NCBI RefSeq assembly: GCF_020177375.1
Contig: NZ_JAIWHV010000001.1
Location: 62,001-126,000, forward strand
Direction: 5' to 3'
Origin: Saliphagus infecundisoli
Lineage (GTDB): Archaea; Halobacteriota; Halobacteria; Halobacteriales; Natrialbaceae
DNA length: 64,000 nucleotides
Part shown: positions 52,173-61,994 of the stretch, one piece after another
Layout: each line of letters begins with the position of its first letter
How positions within the stretch are numbered: position 1 is the stretch's first letter
Notes under the pieces: generated by a model
What the model was told of the DNA's origin: nothing
What the model saw: the letters and a program-made list of their open reading frames with translations, nothing else
The model's database searches: none
Program-made: the position numbers and the translations under genes

Positions 52173-54359
52173 ATGGGCAGACGCAAAAAGATCGTACAGG
52201 AGTGTGAACGGCTCATGGACGAGCCGGAGAACATCCGGAACATCGCCATCGCCGCTCACGTCGACCACGGCAAGACCACCCTGACCGACAACCTGCTTGC
52301 TGGCGCAGGCATGATCTCCGACGACACCGCCGGCGAGCAGCTCGCGATGGACACGAAAGAGGACGAGCAAGAGCGTGGGATCACCATCGACGCGGCGAAC
52401 GTTTCGATGACCCACGAGTACGAGGGCAAAAATCACCTCATCAACCTGATCGACACCCCCGGCCACGTCGACTTCGGCGGGGACGTCACCCGCGCGATGC
52501 GGGCGGTCGACGGCGCGCTCGTCGTCGTCGACGCCGTCGAGGGCGCGATGCCCCAGACCGAGACGGTGCTCCGGCAGGCGCTCCGAGAGGGCGTCAAGCC
52601 GACCCTCTTCATCAACAAGGTCGACCGCCTCATCAGCGAACTTCAGGAGGGCCCCCAGGAGATGCAAGAACGCCTCCTCAGCGTCATCGCCGACGTCAAC
52701 GAGCTCATCGAGGGGATGACCCAGGACATGGACGACGTCGACGACTGGACCGTCAGCGTCGAGGGCGGCACCGTCGGCTTCGGCTCCGCGCTCTACAAGT
52801 GGGGCGTCTCAATGCCCTCGATGCAGCGAACCGGGATGGACTTCGGCGACATCATCGATCTGGAGCAAGCCGGCAAGCGCCAGGAGCTCCACGAGCGGAC
52901 GCCGCTCTCGAACGTCGTCCTCGACATGGTCTGTGAGCACTTCCCGAACCCGCTCGACGCCCAGCCCCGCCGTATCCCGCGGGTCTGGCGCGGTGACGAC
53001 GAGAGCGAACTCGCGGAGGGGATGCGGCTGGTCGACGACGAGGGCGAGGTCGTCCTGATGGTCACCGACATCGGCATCGACCCCCACGCCGGCGAGATCG
53101 CGGCCGGTCGGGTCTTCTCGGGGACCATCGAGAAGGGCCAGGAGCTGTACGTCTCGGGCACCGCGGGCCGGAACCGCGTCCAGTCGGTCGGCATCTACAT
53201 GGGCGGCGAACGCGAGGAAGTCGAGAGCGTCCCCGCGGGCAACATCGCCGCAGTCACCGGGCTCCGGGACGCGATCGCCGGCTCGACGGTTTCCAGCGTG
53301 GAGATGACTCCCTTCGAGTCGATCGAGCACATCTCCGAGCCGGTCATCACGAAGAGCGTCGAGGCCCAGACGATGGACGACCTCCCGAAGCTGATCGAGA
53401 CCCTTCGCCAGGTGTCGAAAGAAGACCCCACGATCCAGATCGAGATCAACGAGGACACCGGCGAACACCTCATCAGCGGCCAGGGCGAACTCCACCTCGA
53501 GGTCATCACCCAGCGCATCGAGAAGAACCAGGGGATCCCCGTCAACACCGGCGAACCGATCGTCGTCTACCGCGAGGCCGTCCAGCGCGAAAGCGACACG
53601 GTCGAGGGGATCTCCCCCAACCGCCACAACCGCTTTTACATCTCGGCCGAACCCCTCGACCAGGAGATCGTCGAGGCGATCCAGCTCGGCGAGGCCTCGA
53701 TGGACATGCCCGAACAGGAGCGCCGCGAGGCACTCCAGGACGCCGGCATGGGCAAGGACGACTCCCAGGACGTCGAGCACATCCACGGGACGAACATCCT
53801 CCTCGACCAGACGAAGGGGATCCAGCACCTAAACGAGACGATGGAGCTGTTCATCGAGGGCTTAGAGGACGCCCTCGACAACGGCCCGCTGGCCCAAGAG
53901 CCGGTCCAGGGGACGCTGATCCGTCTCCACGACGCGAAGCTCCACGAGGACACGATCCATCGGGGACCCGCACAGGTCATCCCCGCGACCCGCGAGGCGG
54001 TCCACAAGTCCCTGATCGACGGCCACATCATGCTCTTAGAGCCGATGCAGGACGTCCGCATCGACGTGCCCAACGACCACATGGGCGCCGCCAGCGGCGA
54101 GATCCAGGGCCGTCGTGGCCGCGTCGACGACATGTACCAGGAAGGCGACCTCATGGTCGTCGAGGGGATTGCCCCCGTCGAGGAGATGATCGGCTTCTCG
54201 AGCGACATCCGGTCTGCGACCGAGGGTCGGGCCTCCTGGAACACCGAAAACGCCGGCTTCGAGGTCATGGCCGACTCCCTGCAGACCGAGACGATCATGG
54301 AGATCCGCGAGCGCAAGGGCCGCAAGCTCGAACTGCCCCCGAGCATCGACTACATCTAA
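52173..54359 (+). CDS. fusA: Translation elongation factor aEF-2
   Basis: A 728-residue translocation GTPase. G1 is AHVDHGKT (28-35), G3 DTPGHVDF and G4 NKVD. Domains II-V follow. The diphthamide loop reads [16 protein letters not shown], with the modified histidine at residue 596 (HRG), so a diphthamide pathway is expected elsewhere in the genome. The ATG at 52173 follows the family, with [20 protein letters not shown]. The gene stands alone after DUF5781, instead of directly after S7. Confidence 0.96.
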   Translation: MGRRKKIVQECERLMDEPENIRNIAIAAHVDHGKTTLTDNLLAGAGMISDDTAGEQLAMDTKEDEQERGITIDAANVSMTHEYEGKNHLINLIDTPGHVDFGGDVTRAMRAVDGALVVVDAVEGAMPQTETVLRQALREGVKPTLFINKVDRLISELQEGPQEMQERLLSVIADVNELIEGMTQDMDDVDDWTVSVEGGTVGFGSALYKWGVSMPSMQRTGMDFGDIIDLEQAGKRQELHERTPLSNVVLDMVCEHFPNPLDAQPRRIPRVWRGDDESELAEGMRLVDDEGEVVLMVTDIGIDPHAGEIAAGRVFSGTIEKGQELYVSGTAGRNRVQSVGIYMGGEREEVESVPAGNIAAVTGLRDAIAGSTVSSVEMTPFESIEHISEPVITKSVEAQTMDDLPKLIETLRQVSKEDPTIQIEINEDTGEHLISGQGELHLEVITQRIEKNQGIPVNTGEPIVVYREAVQRESDTVEGISPNRHNRFYISAEPLDQEIVEAIQLGEASMDMPEQERREALQDAGMGKDDSQDVEHIHGTNILLDQTKGIQHLNETMELFIEGLEDALDNGPLAQEPVQGTLIRLHDAKLHEDTIHRGPAQVIPATREAVHKSLIDGHIMLLEPMQDVRIDVPNDHMGAASGEIQGRRGRVDDMYQEGDLMVVEGIAPVEEMIGFSSDIRSATEGRASWNTENAGFEVMADSLQTETIMEIRERKGRKLELPPSIDYI

Positions 54360-54390
54360 GCGGCGCCGTCCCCGTTTTCCCGTCCGTTCG

Positions 54391-54687
54391 TTACCCCGCC
54401 CACACCAGCGCGTAGAGGAACACGAACAGGAAGTAGATCAGGAACACCGAGACCGCGGCCTTGAGGTGGAACGTGAACAGTTCGTACTCCTCGTCGTCGC
54501 GTTCGGCCTCGTAGGCCTCGCGTTCGGCCTCGGTACAGCTCTCGCCGTGGCGGACGCCGACGTGGAAGGTCCGGGTCCGCTCGCTTGGAAACGGCCGATC
54601 GCAGTACGGACAGCGGAGGGCGTCGCCGTGAACGTCGTACTCGTGGTCGGTCAGCCGCTCGGTCGAGTCCGCCAGCGAGGGCGCCAT
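54391..54687 (-). CDS. Small zinc-finger protein with C-terminal membrane span
   Basis: A 98-residue protein with a C2H2-type finger: Cys26, Cys29 (CPYCDRPF), His42 and His47 (FHVGVRHGE), followed by an acidic linker (EAEREAYEAERDDEEYELF) and one span, VSVFLIYFLFVFLYALVWAG, at the C-terminus. It faces the cytosol with a membrane anchor. It resembles haloarchaeal DUF7410-type proteins, but I am not sure of the family name. It is convergent with EF-2. Confidence 0.75.
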   Translation of the reverse strand: MAPSLADSTERLTDHEYDVHGDALRCPYCDRPFPSERTRTFHVGVRHGESCTEAEREAYEAERDDEEYELFTFHLKAAVSVFLIYFLFVFLYALVWAG

Positions 54688-54810
54688 CCTACCGGCGGGA
54701 GGGCGCGAGCGGGCATGGGTCTGGCGGTCCTCATACGACCAGCTGTACGTCGTTCGCGATTCTCGGTCGGGCGGGAGCCGAGACGTCTCATACGGTTACA
54801 GCCGGCAGTA

Positions 54811-56208
54811 TCAGCTCGGAACGTACGGCGCGCCCGTCTCGGGGAGGGAGACGAGCAGGAGGCTCACCACGGTGAAGGCGATCATGAGGGCAACGAAGGG
54901 GTACTCGCTTCTGATCGCCTGGAGCTTGCCGGGGAACAGCTCGAAGGAGACCGTGTGAGCCACCCAGACCGCGAGCACATGGCCCGAGAGGATGCCCGCG
55001 ATCTCGACGTAACCGAACCAGCCCGGCAGCGCATATCGGGTCGGGTTCGCCGGCGGCGAGAGGGGCATCAGGAGGGAGTCGAGAAAGGCGGGCCAGAGCT
55101 GGATCGCGAACCCGGCGTAATGAGCGAGGTGGTAGCCGGCGGCGATCGCCAGCAGCGCGGGTCCGAAGCGGACCGCGAGATAGCGCCGGGAGAGAAAGGT
55201 CTCCGCGCGCCGGCGCGTGAGCCCGGCGGCGGCCCAGTAGGCCCCCCAGAAGGCGGCGAAACCGCCCACGAGGAGGAGTAGGTAAACGAGTTCGGCCGGG
55301 AGCCCGAGGCCCACGGCCGCCTCGACTGCTCGCGCGCCCGGCGGCGTCACGATGAAGCCGCTGTAGGTCAACTCCCAGACCAGGAGGACGGCGAACGCGA
55401 CCCCGGAAAGCTCCGCGAGCACGTCGTCGTCGCCGAGCCGGGCGCCCGGCGCCCGGAGGGCGAGCCCGTCGTCGGTCCGCTGTATCGGCGCGACCGAGCC
55501 GTAGCAGCGAAACCACACCGACAGCGGGTCGGCCCGGCGAAACCAGGTCTCGGTCGGGAAGACGACCCCGCCGGCGACCGTCACCAGGGAGTAGCCGGCG
55601 ACCGCGGCAGCGAGCGCCAGCGGCGAGGAGCTAAGCGGGGCGACGACCTCGAGCCAGATCAGGGCGAGCAGGGCGGCGACGGCGGGCCAGTGGCCCGCCC
55701 GCTCGGGGTACGATCGGCCGAGGGTCGGCAGCGCCGCCGCGACTCGCCGCCAGGGGTTGATCGCGGGCCAGGGGTCGCCGACGGCGTAGGCGATCATCGT
55801 CAGGACGGCGCGGGCGCCGACGAACACCAGGAGGACGGCGCCGCTGACCAGCCCCGTCTGCGGGCCCGCGACGCCGACGACGAGGACGAACGCGAGCCCC
55901 GCGATCCCGACGATGCCGAGGACGGCGTCGCCGACCCGACGGAGGGCGTCGATGGGGAGGTCCACCGTCCGGTCGTGGTAGCCCTTGATGACGACCCGGT
56001 CGGTGACGAGCATCGAGAGCAGTGCCATCGCGCCGATGACGCCGCCTCCGGAGGCGAGATAGAGCCAGGTCGGCACCGTGATCTCCCCGCCCGATCCCGA
56101 GAGCCCGACGACGGCGTTGCTCGCGGTCACGCCCCCGCTCGCGCAGACGGCGAGCGCGAGCGTTCCGAGGACGAGTCCGGTCCCGCGGATCCCCGGATGG
56201 TCGGTCAT
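54811..56208 (-). CDS. Haloarchaeal polytopic membrane protein, unknown function
   Basis: A 465-residue protein with about eleven hydrophobic spans. Distinctive loops are VTDRVVIKGYHDRTVDLPID (about residue 67), DPWPAINPWRRVAAALPTLG, PTETWFRRADPLSVWFRCYG and LSPPANPTRYALPGWFGYVE, the last with an aromatic-rich outer face. A His-rich GYHLAHYAGFAIQLW span could hold a cofactor, but this is speculative. It lies next to cytochrome oxidase subunit IV on the same strand, and a role tied to the oxidase is possible but unproven. Confidence 0.7.
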   Translation of the reverse strand: MTDHPGIRGTGLVLGTLALAVCASGGVTASNAVVGLSGSGGEITVPTWLYLASGGGVIGAMALLSMLVTDRVVIKGYHDRTVDLPIDALRRVGDAVLGIVGIAGLAFVLVVGVAGPQTGLVSGAVLLVFVGARAVLTMIAYAVGDPWPAINPWRRVAAALPTLGRSYPERAGHWPAVAALLALIWLEVVAPLSSSPLALAAAVAGYSLVTVAGGVVFPTETWFRRADPLSVWFRCYGSVAPIQRTDDGLALRAPGARLGDDDVLAELSGVAFAVLLVWELTYSGFIVTPPGARAVEAAVGLGLPAELVYLLLLVGGFAAFWGAYWAAAGLTRRRAETFLSRRYLAVRFGPALLAIAAGYHLAHYAGFAIQLWPAFLDSLLMPLSPPANPTRYALPGWFGYVEIAGILSGHVLAVWVAHTVSFELFPGKLQAIRSEYPFVALMIAFTVVSLLLVSLPETGAPYVPS

Positions 56209-56291
56209 CGCTCCCTCGAGGAAACCGGACGTTCGTGAACTCGTCGTTGGCGGATCATGTGGGGTCCGGAGTCGGCGGCGAGAACGACGGA

Positions 56292-56558
56292 TTACTGGAT
56301 CGAGAAGCCGGCGGCGATCGTCAGCAGGAACACCATGAAGACGGCGCCCCCGAGCAGGTAGGTCAGCGATCGGGGCTCGTCGATCAGGTGCTGGTAGTAC
56401 CCGATGATGAGGCCGGCCTTTGCGACCGAGAGGACGAGCACGCCGGCCATTGCAACCTGATAGGACATTCCAGTGTCGCCCTCGAAGAAGACGAACTGCA
56501 CGGTCCCCAGCGCCAGTAACGCCACGTAGATGATCGCGTAGGTCCGGACGCTCGCCAT
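56292..56558 (-). CDS. Cytochrome c oxidase subunit IV family protein
   Basis: An 88-residue protein with three spans: YAIIYVALLALGTVQFVFFE, VAMAGVLVLSVAKAGLIIGY and LLGGAVFMVFLLTIAAGFSI. YYQHLIDEPRS in the loop between spans two and three matches the prokaryotic COX4 pattern (KAxLIxxYFMHL). It belongs to an accessory subunit of haem-copper oxidase, but no catalytic subunit I or II gene is in this window. Its TATA box is at 56584-56589. Confidence 0.8.
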   Translation of the reverse strand: MASVRTYAIIYVALLALGTVQFVFFEGDTGMSYQVAMAGVLVLSVAKAGLIIGYYQHLIDEPRSLTYLLGGAVFMVFLLTIAAGFSIQ

Positions 56559-56583
56559 TGCTAGGTGGTCGGGCGGTCGTCCA

Positions 56584-56589
56584 CTTATA
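56584..56589 (-). promoter_or_regulatory. TATA box of the oxidase subunit IV gene
   Basis: TATAAG on the minus strand about 28 bases before the ATG at 56558, leaderless spacing. It lies between the stop of the upstream gene (56608) and this gene. Confidence 0.5.
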
Positions 56590-56607
56590 CCTTCCTCACT
56601 GGGAGCG

Positions 56608-57066
56608 CTACGCCTGGAGCAACATGACCACGATGCCGAGCAGCGCGATCAGGCCGGTCGTCACCGCGGCGACCGCGATCCCCGCCGCCGTGTAACCGAT
56701 CCGGTCGCGGGCGGCGAAGAAGGCCCCGAAGAACAGGAAGCCGCCGAGAATCGCCCCGCCGACCGCGAGCAGGCCGGTACCGACGGCGCCGCCGATCCCG
56801 GAGAGTCCCTGGACCATCACTACCGCACCCGCGATGAAGACGATCGCGAGGACGACGAAGGATACTGTCCAGGCCATCGGGTCGTAGGCCAGTTCGACGA
56901 TTCGTGGCCGGTCGGGGTCGACCCGTCCGGACCACTCCGCGAAGCCGCTTCGTCCGCCGGACTGGCCGCTCGGCGTCGCTCGATGCCCGCTCCGTGCGAT
57001 CGCGACGGCGACCGCGATCAGAATGACGGTCATCAGCACCGTGCTGAGGAGGTAGATCTCTGCCAT
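56608..57066 (-). CDS. Haloarchaeal membrane protein near oxidase subunit IV, unknown function
   Basis: A 152-residue protein. An N-terminal span IYLLSTVLMTVILIAVAVAI is followed by a polar loop of about 45 residues, then spans WTVSFVVLAIVFIAGAVVMV, GLLAVGGAILGGFLFFGAFF and a final GIAVAAVTTGLIALLGIVVM. The start at 57066 is preferred over an ATG at 57099, because the latter lies inside the TATA box (57096-57107). The gene is paired with the oxidase subunit IV gene, so an oxidase accessory role is possible. Confidence 0.65.
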   Translation of the reverse strand: MAEIYLLSTVLMTVILIAVAVAIARSGHRATPSGQSGGRSGFAEWSGRVDPDRPRIVELAYDPMAWTVSFVVLAIVFIAGAVVMVQGLSGIGGAVGTGLLAVGGAILGGFLFFGAFFAARDRIGYTAAGIAVAAVTTGLIALLGIVVMLLQA

Positions 57067-57095
57067 GGGGCGTTGGATAGAGGTTGTCCCTTCCG

Positions 57096-57107
57096 CCATA
57101 TATAACC
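57096..57107 (-). promoter_or_regulatory. TATA box upstream of the 57066 gene
   Basis: GGTTATATATGG on the minus strand, about 35 bases before the ATG at 57066. It is a strong AT island and excludes the ATG at 57099. Confidence 0.55.
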
Positions 57108-57215
57108 TTCAGTTGTCGGTTTCCGGCGGTAGGGGCGGGGAGACGTCACTCCGGTTGAAAGATCGGACGGTGACTGGAACCGACGAGTCGTTGCGGTCGA
57201 AGGCTGGAAAACGTG

Positions 57216-58673
57216 CTACTCCTTGCCGAACATGTTCCGCATCATCGGATGCATCTCCATCATCTGCTCCTCGGCGATCTCCTCGTACAGCTTGTACGTG
57301 ATCGAGACCGCGAGCAACAGGCCGGTGCCGGTCACCGAGCCGATGGTGCCGAGCATGTTCGCGGCGACCGCGAGCAGGCCGACGAGGGCGCCCCCGATGA
57401 CGGTCACCTGGGGGATGTACCGCTCCATGACCTTCTCGACGACGCCGACGTTCTGTCGGAAGCCGGGGATCTGCATCCCGGAGTTCTGGATCTGCTTTGC
57501 GGTCGCCTCCGGGCCCATGTCGGTCGTCTCGACCCAGAAGATCGCGAAGATCGCGCCGCCGCCGACCATGACGGCGACGTCGATCCCGATCCGGATCAGC
57601 ACCTGCCACCACTCCTGGGTGACCTGTGCGGTCCACCAGAGCCACTCCTCGCGCGAGTAGATCGGCGCGACGTAGTAGAAAAAGCCCGAGACGGGCTGGC
57701 CCTCGGAGTAGACCCCGAGCCAGGCGGGCATTCCCCACTGGCTGTTCAGGATCTGGCCGAGAAACTGGACGTTGGCCTGGACCGCCCGGACGAGGATCAT
57801 CGGCAGGACGCTCGCGTAGATCAGCTTCACCGGGAACCGCCCGCGGGCACCCTTCACGCGTGCGTGCGAGAGGGGGATCTCGATGCGGACGGACTCGGCG
57901 TAGACGACGATCGCGAAGATCAGGACCGTCGTCGCGAGTGCGAGCAACTGGCCCTCGGTGACGACGAGCTGGTAGAGGCCGGCGCCGCCGGCGATCGGAT
58001 CGAGGTCGGTCCGCCCGGTCAGGATCTGGAACCAGCTATAGAAGAACCCCTCCTCGGACAGCGAGAGGAAGCCGGCGACCAGCCGCTGGCTGACCCCCGC
58101 GATGATGAAGAGGCCGATCCCGCTGCCGACGCCCCACTTGCTCACCACCTCGTCCATGTAGAGCAGGAGGATGCCGCCGACGAAGATCTGGACGAACAGC
58201 AGGAGCTGGACGCCCGTCGAATCGAGGGCGAGCCCTCCGAGCGAAAGCGAGCCCTGGACCGGAAGGAAGCCGCCGGCGAAGACCATCGGGATGGCGGTCA
58301 GCGCCGTCATCACGACGACCAGCAGCTTCTGGAGCCCCTGGTAGAGCACCTGGTCGCGGGGGTCGTCGGTGTCGAGCCCGAGCAGGTTCGTCCCGCCCAG
58401 CAGCTGGAGCACGATGCTCGCGGTGACGATCGGGCCGATCCCCACCTGGAGGATCGAGCCGAACTCGCCGGCGAGGATCGCACGGAACTGCCCGAAGAGG
58501 TCGGTCGCCTCCCCCTGGTCCAAGCCGAGCAGGGCGACGTTGGTCAGAAAGAAGTAGAGCACCAGGATGCCGGCGGTCCACGCCAGCTTCCGCTTGAAGG
58601 GGACGTGGCCCTCCGGACGGCGGACGGCCGGCATCCGTGTCAACACCGGTTCCGCGGCACCCTTCCATCCCAT
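57216..58673 (-). CDS. secY: Preprotein translocase subunit SecY (Sec61 alpha)
   Basis: A 485-residue protein with ten spans. Markers are the plug-region loop after span 1, GSGIGLFIIAGVSQRLVAGF (about residues 210-229), and PAVRRPEGHVPFKRKLAWTA at the cytosolic N-terminus. Span 10 is followed by MMRNMFGKE. It forms the channel with SecE, encoded at 35753, and is the last gene of the ribosomal operon, as in most archaea. Confidence 0.95.
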   Translation of the reverse strand: MGWKGAAEPVLTRMPAVRRPEGHVPFKRKLAWTAGILVLYFFLTNVALLGLDQGEATDLFGQFRAILAGEFGSILQVGIGPIVTASIVLQLLGGTNLLGLDTDDPRDQVLYQGLQKLLVVVMTALTAIPMVFAGGFLPVQGSLSLGGLALDSTGVQLLLFVQIFVGGILLLYMDEVVSKWGVGSGIGLFIIAGVSQRLVAGFLSLSEEGFFYSWFQILTGRTDLDPIAGGAGLYQLVVTEGQLLALATTVLIFAIVVYAESVRIEIPLSHARVKGARGRFPVKLIYASVLPMILVRAVQANVQFLGQILNSQWGMPAWLGVYSEGQPVSGFFYYVAPIYSREEWLWWTAQVTQEWWQVLIRIGIDVAVMVGGGAIFAIFWVETTDMGPEATAKQIQNSGMQIPGFRQNVGVVEKVMERYIPQVTVIGGALVGLLAVAANMLGTIGSVTGTGLLLAVSITYKLYEEIAEEQMMEMHPMMRNMFGKE

Positions 58674-58676
58674 GGC

Positions 58677-59174
58677 TTACGCCCCGATCTCGTCCTCGTC
58701 GTCGTCCTCGTCCTCTTCGGCCAGACGTTCTTCACCGCGCTCGGAGAGGACCGCCTCGCCGCCCGCGTCCTCGAGTTTCTCGCGGGCCCCCTCCGAGAAC
58801 GCGTCACCGACCACGGTGAGCTCGGTTCGGACCTGGCCGCCGCCGAGCACCTTGACGACGTCGACCTCGTGGCCGTCCTCGACGACGTCGCGGGCGTCGA
58901 TCCGGTAGCCGTCGCCGTCTTCTTCGGCGAGGCCGTCGGCCGCGTACAACGGGACGTCCTCGTCTAGCTTCTTGACGTCTATCGTCGCGACCTCCTCGCG
59001 GACGTCCTGTGGCCGGTCGAAGCCGTGTTTGCCCTTCGGTTCGTAGTTGTGGAACTCGTGTTTGCTCCGCCCGGCGCGGCCGCGGCCCCCGCGGTGGCCC
59101 GCCCCACGACGATTCTTGTGGGAGCCGCCGCCGTGGGTCCGCGAGCCGCGCTGGCGTCGTTTCTTGTCCGTCAT
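58677..59174 (-). CDS. rplO: 50S ribosomal protein L15
   Basis: A 165-residue archaeal L15 (uL15). It opens KKRRQRGSRTHGGGSHKNRR, GAGHRGGRGRAGRSKHEFHN, the basic Gly-rich part that threads into 23S rRNA, and later VVKVLGGGQVRTELTVVGDA. The C-terminal Glu/Asp tail is a haloarchaeal trait. The ATG at 59174 gives the family start. Three bases separate it from SecY. Confidence 0.95.
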   Translation of the reverse strand: MTDKKRRQRGSRTHGGGSHKNRRGAGHRGGRGRAGRSKHEFHNYEPKGKHGFDRPQDVREEVATIDVKKLDEDVPLYAADGLAEEDGDGYRIDARDVVEDGHEVDVVKVLGGGQVRTELTVVGDAFSEGAREKLEDAGGEAVLSERGEERLAEEDEDDDEDEIGA

Positions 59175-59176
59175 TG

Positions 59177-59644
59177 TTAGCGCATCGAGGTGAGGAGATC
59201 GTCGATCTCCTCGGTGGTGTGCGTTCCGAGCTGGCCCCCCTTCGAGGCCGGCTGCTTGATCCCCTCGTGGCCGCCGCGTGGCGGATGCAGTCGAAGCGTC
59301 GGCGACAGCCCCTGTTCGCGAAGCGTCGTCTCCTCTTCGAGCAGCGCCTCCGCGAGGCTCTCGAAGCCGTCGTACTCCGTGTGCTCGCCGAGCCACTTCT
59401 CGTTGACGTCCGAGGACGTGCCCTCGAGGGGCTCGGCGCGCGTTTCGAGCAGCGTCGCGAGCACCTCGGGGCTGGGCTCGCCGAAGGCGACGTAGTCGTT
59501 CACCTTCGCGATCATCCCCTGGTAGGTGTCGGTCTCGGGGACGAGCGCGCAGTGGTTGGTCTCGTGGACGTTCAGCATGTCCAGGGTGTCATCGACGCCC
59601 TCCTGGCGATTGACCTCGCCGCGGAGTTGAACGATCGCCTTCAT
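59177..59644 (-). CDS. rpmD: 50S ribosomal protein L30
   Basis: A 155-residue archaeal L30 (uL30, eukaryotic L7-like), longer than the bacterial 60-residue form. It starts [20 protein letters not shown], then [20 protein letters not shown], and ends [20 protein letters not shown]...DDLLTSMR. It overlaps S5 by ATGA (59641-59644) and sits in the standard spc order. Confidence 0.95.
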   Translation of the reverse strand: MKAIVQLRGEVNRQEGVDDTLDMLNVHETNHCALVPETDTYQGMIAKVNDYVAFGEPSPEVLATLLETRAEPLEGTSSDVNEKWLGEHTEYDGFESLAEALLEEETTLREQGLSPTLRLHPPRGGHEGIKQPASKGGQLGTHTTEEIDDLLTSMR

Positions 59645-60282
59645 CCCTCGACCACCTCGCGTTCGCGCCTGCGGGCGCCACGCGACTGGGAAGCGTTCTC
59701 CAGGGCGTTGAACGTCGCCTTCGCCAGGTTCACCGTCGTCCGGGTGTTGCCGTGGCTCTTCGTCCAGGCGTTCTCGATCCCGGCAAGCTCGAGCACCGCG
59801 CGCACGGTGTCGCTCGCCGCGAGCCCAAGCCCCTCGGGCGCGGGGATGAGTTCGACCTCGACGGAGCCCGCTTTCCCGGTCGTCCGGTGGGTCAGCGAGT
59901 GGGGCCGGTCGGATCGATCCTCCCAGGAGCCCGAGCCGCGGGGCACCTGGATCATGTTCAGCTTCGCGATGCCGATGGCCTTCTGGATCGCCGAGCCGAC
60001 CTGGTCGTCTCGGCCCTCGGCGTAGCCGACGAAGCCGTCGCGGTTGCCGACGACACAGACACAGCGGAACTTGACCCGGCGACCCGAGTCGGTCATCCGC
60101 TGGACCATGTTGATGTCGAGGACCTCGTCGTCGAGCCCCGGCAGGAGCTGGTCGACGATCTCGGGTTCCTTCAGTGGGAGCCCCGAGTTCAGCGCGGCCT
60201 CCATCGTCTCGATCTCTCCGTCCTGTACCTGTCTGCCCAGGCGGGTAACCGGCTCCCAGCCCCGGGAGTTGCGTCCGCTCAT
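59641..60282 (-). CDS. rpsE: 30S ribosomal protein S5
   Basis: A 213-residue S5 (uS5). The double-stranded RNA-binding-like N-domain includes [20 protein letters not shown] and [20 protein letters not shown]; the S5 C-terminal domain begins [20 protein letters not shown]. It overlaps L18 by four bases (60279-60282). It acts near the decoding site and mRNA entry. Confidence 0.96.
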   Translation of the reverse strand: MSGRNSRGWEPVTRLGRQVQDGEIETMEAALNSGLPLKEPEIVDQLLPGLDDEVLDINMVQRMTDSGRRVKFRCVCVVGNRDGFVGYAEGRDDQVGSAIQKAIGIAKLNMIQVPRGSGSWEDRSDRPHSLTHRTTGKAGSVEVELIPAPEGLGLAASDTVRAVLELAGIENAWTKSHGNTRTTVNLAKATFNALENASQSRGARRREREVVEG

Positions 60283-60827
60283 TCTAGGATCGCCTCTCGT
60301 GTCTCATCGAAGTGGTCGGGTAGGTCACTCGCGTCGAACTCCCCGCCGTACAGCGGCTCCTCGCGCTGGTCTGCGTAGTCGGCGATGTGTTCGCCCCGCG
60401 TTCGTGACCAGTCGGCCAGCACGCTGTCGTTGTGGGGGATCTCGAGGCCGGCGTCGATGGCGCCCTCCTGGACGGCGAACACCTTGTTCCCCGGCGAGGC
60501 CGTGTTGAGGCCGATGTCGAGGACTGCCTCCTCGAGACCGGCCTCGACGGCCCGTTTCCCGGCCAGCAGGCCGGTCAGGTAGGCCGCCGGCAGGTTGCCC
60601 GTCGGGGCCTCCCAGCCGTAGTCGGCGAGATCGCTCGAGTGTGCACTTGCTCGTGTCTCGTCGCCCTGGGGTCCGGGGGAGATCAGCTGCGCCGTCGTGT
60701 GCTTGTTGCTCGTGCGAGCAACGAGGCGCGGTTTGCCCGATTTCAACAGGCGCAACCTCTGATGGTAGTCCGTCCGGACCTCGCGGCGACGCCGCATCGG
60801 TACCTTGTATCGTGGTCCTGTCGCCAT
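60279..60827 (-). CDS. rplR: 50S ribosomal protein L18
   Basis: A 182-residue archaeal L18 (uL18, similar to eukaryotic L5). It begins [20 protein letters not shown], then [40 protein letters not shown] and a C-terminal extension absent from bacteria. It binds 5S rRNA. It overlaps S5 at its stop by four bases and shares one base with the L19e stop at its start. Confidence 0.95.
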   Translation of the reverse strand: MATGPRYKVPMRRRREVRTDYHQRLRLLKSGKPRLVARTSNKHTTAQLISPGPQGDETRASAHSSDLADYGWEAPTGNLPAAYLTGLLAGKRAVEAGLEEAVLDIGLNTASPGNKVFAVQEGAIDAGLEIPHNDSVLADWSRTRGEHIADYADQREEPLYGGEFDASDLPDHFDETREAILE

Positions 60828-61276
60828 TAGTCGTCACCGTAGTTGTCGTCGATGTAGTTCAACAGGTACTGGACGCTCTGGAACTCCCCGCCGCCGGCCT
60901 TCCGGTACAGCTCCCGGTACTGGGTCGGCGTGAGTTCGCCCTTGTCGCGGAGTTCGCGGAGCTTCCGTCGCTGTGCTCGAATCTTGCCTTTCCACTCGTC
61001 TTTCTCGTTCTGGCGGGCACCCTTCTTGCCTTTCCGGCTTCCCGGCCCCGTGCGGTGGCCGTAGGCGCGTTTCGCGTTGCGCTCGCGGGCCCGGCCGCGG
61101 GAGTTCCCGCCGGCCTCGCTGGCCCGGATCGTACCCGAGTCGACGAGTTCGCGGATCTCGTCTCGCGTGATCGCCTCGGCGATCTCGCCCTGGGACTCGG
61201 GGTCGAACCAGATGCGGTTCTTCCCGACGTCCAAGACGTCGGCCGCCAGTCGCTTCTGTGCTGAGAGATCAGTCAT
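60827..61276 (-). CDS. 50S ribosomal protein L19e
   Basis: A 149-residue archaeal/eukaryotic-type protein. It opens [20 protein letters not shown], then [20 protein letters not shown] and an extended helical tail [20 protein letters not shown]. It bridges the subunits in archaea and eukaryotes and has no bacterial homologue. It overlaps L32e by eight bases and L18 by one. Confidence 0.95.
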   Translation of the reverse strand: MTDLSAQKRLAADVLDVGKNRIWFDPESQGEIAEAITRDEIRELVDSGTIRASEAGGNSRGRARERNAKRAYGHRTGPGSRKGKKGARQNEKDEWKGKIRAQRRKLRELRDKGELTPTQYRELYRKAGGGEFQSVQYLLNYIDDNYGDD

Positions 61277-61994
61277 CGGAATCCACCTCGACTTCGACGT
61301 ACGTCGGGTTGAGGACGCGAACGCCCGCGTCCTCGGCTTCCTCTTCGATGCGCTCGCGTTTCCGTGCGCCCACCGAGGAGCCGATCCGAACCGCCTGGAC
61401 GTCTCCGTCGACGCCCTCCAGGTCGTCAGTGTTCTCGACGCGGACCTCCTCGAAGCCGCTCGGGTGTTTGCCCCGGGCGGCTTCGGGCGTCCGGTAGCCC
61501 GCCTCGACTTTGGCGCCCTTGCCCTTGATGCCGCGGCGCTGTTTCGACAGCTGACCGCGGGGCCGACGCCAGGATTCCGGCGTCCGCTTTTTCATGTGGT
61601 AGTCCTGGCGGTTGAACTGGGGCGTTCCCTCCCGCTTTCGCTGGGAGAGGAGTCGCTCCTCGTTCTCGGAGAGCTCGGGGGTCTTCTCGGCTAGGCCGCG
61701 GGGCCGGAGTTCGGTTTCGGCCTCCTCGGCTTCCTCCTCGCCTCCCTCGTCTTCGATCTCTGCGTCGGTCTCCTCGCTGACCTCGAGGTCGCCGACGTCG
61801 GCTTTGATCCGGGCGGCCAGCGCGTTGCCGACCCCCTCGACCTCGCTCAGGTCGTCCTGATCCGCTTCCTGGACGTCCTCGACGGTCTCGAAGCCGGCCT
61901 CCCGGAGCGCGTCGGCCTTGCTCTCGCCGACGCCGCTTATCTCCTCGAGTCCCTCGACGTCCTCCGTCTCCTCGACGTCGTCGTCGTCCGCCAT
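61269..61994 (-). CDS. 50S ribosomal protein L32e with N-terminal helix-hairpin-helix extension
   Basis: A 241-residue protein. The L32e core occupies the C-terminal 140 residues ([20 protein letters not shown], then [20 protein letters not shown]). The N-terminal 100 residues carry two helix-hairpin-helix-like motifs, [20 protein letters not shown] (about 13-32) and [20 protein letters not shown], followed by an acidic linker. This extension is usual in haloarchaeal L32e and absent from most other archaea. It overlaps L6 by one base and L19e by eight. Confidence 0.93.
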   Translation of the reverse strand: MADDDDVEETEDVEGLEEISGVGESKADALREAGFETVEDVQEADQDDLSEVEGVGNALAARIKADVGDLEVSEETDAEIEDEGGEEEAEEAETELRPRGLAEKTPELSENEERLLSQRKREGTPQFNRQDYHMKKRTPESWRRPRGQLSKQRRGIKGKGAKVEAGYRTPEAARGKHPSGFEEVRVENTDDLEGVDGDVQAVRIGSSVGARKRERIEEEAEDAGVRVLNPTYVEVEVDSDD

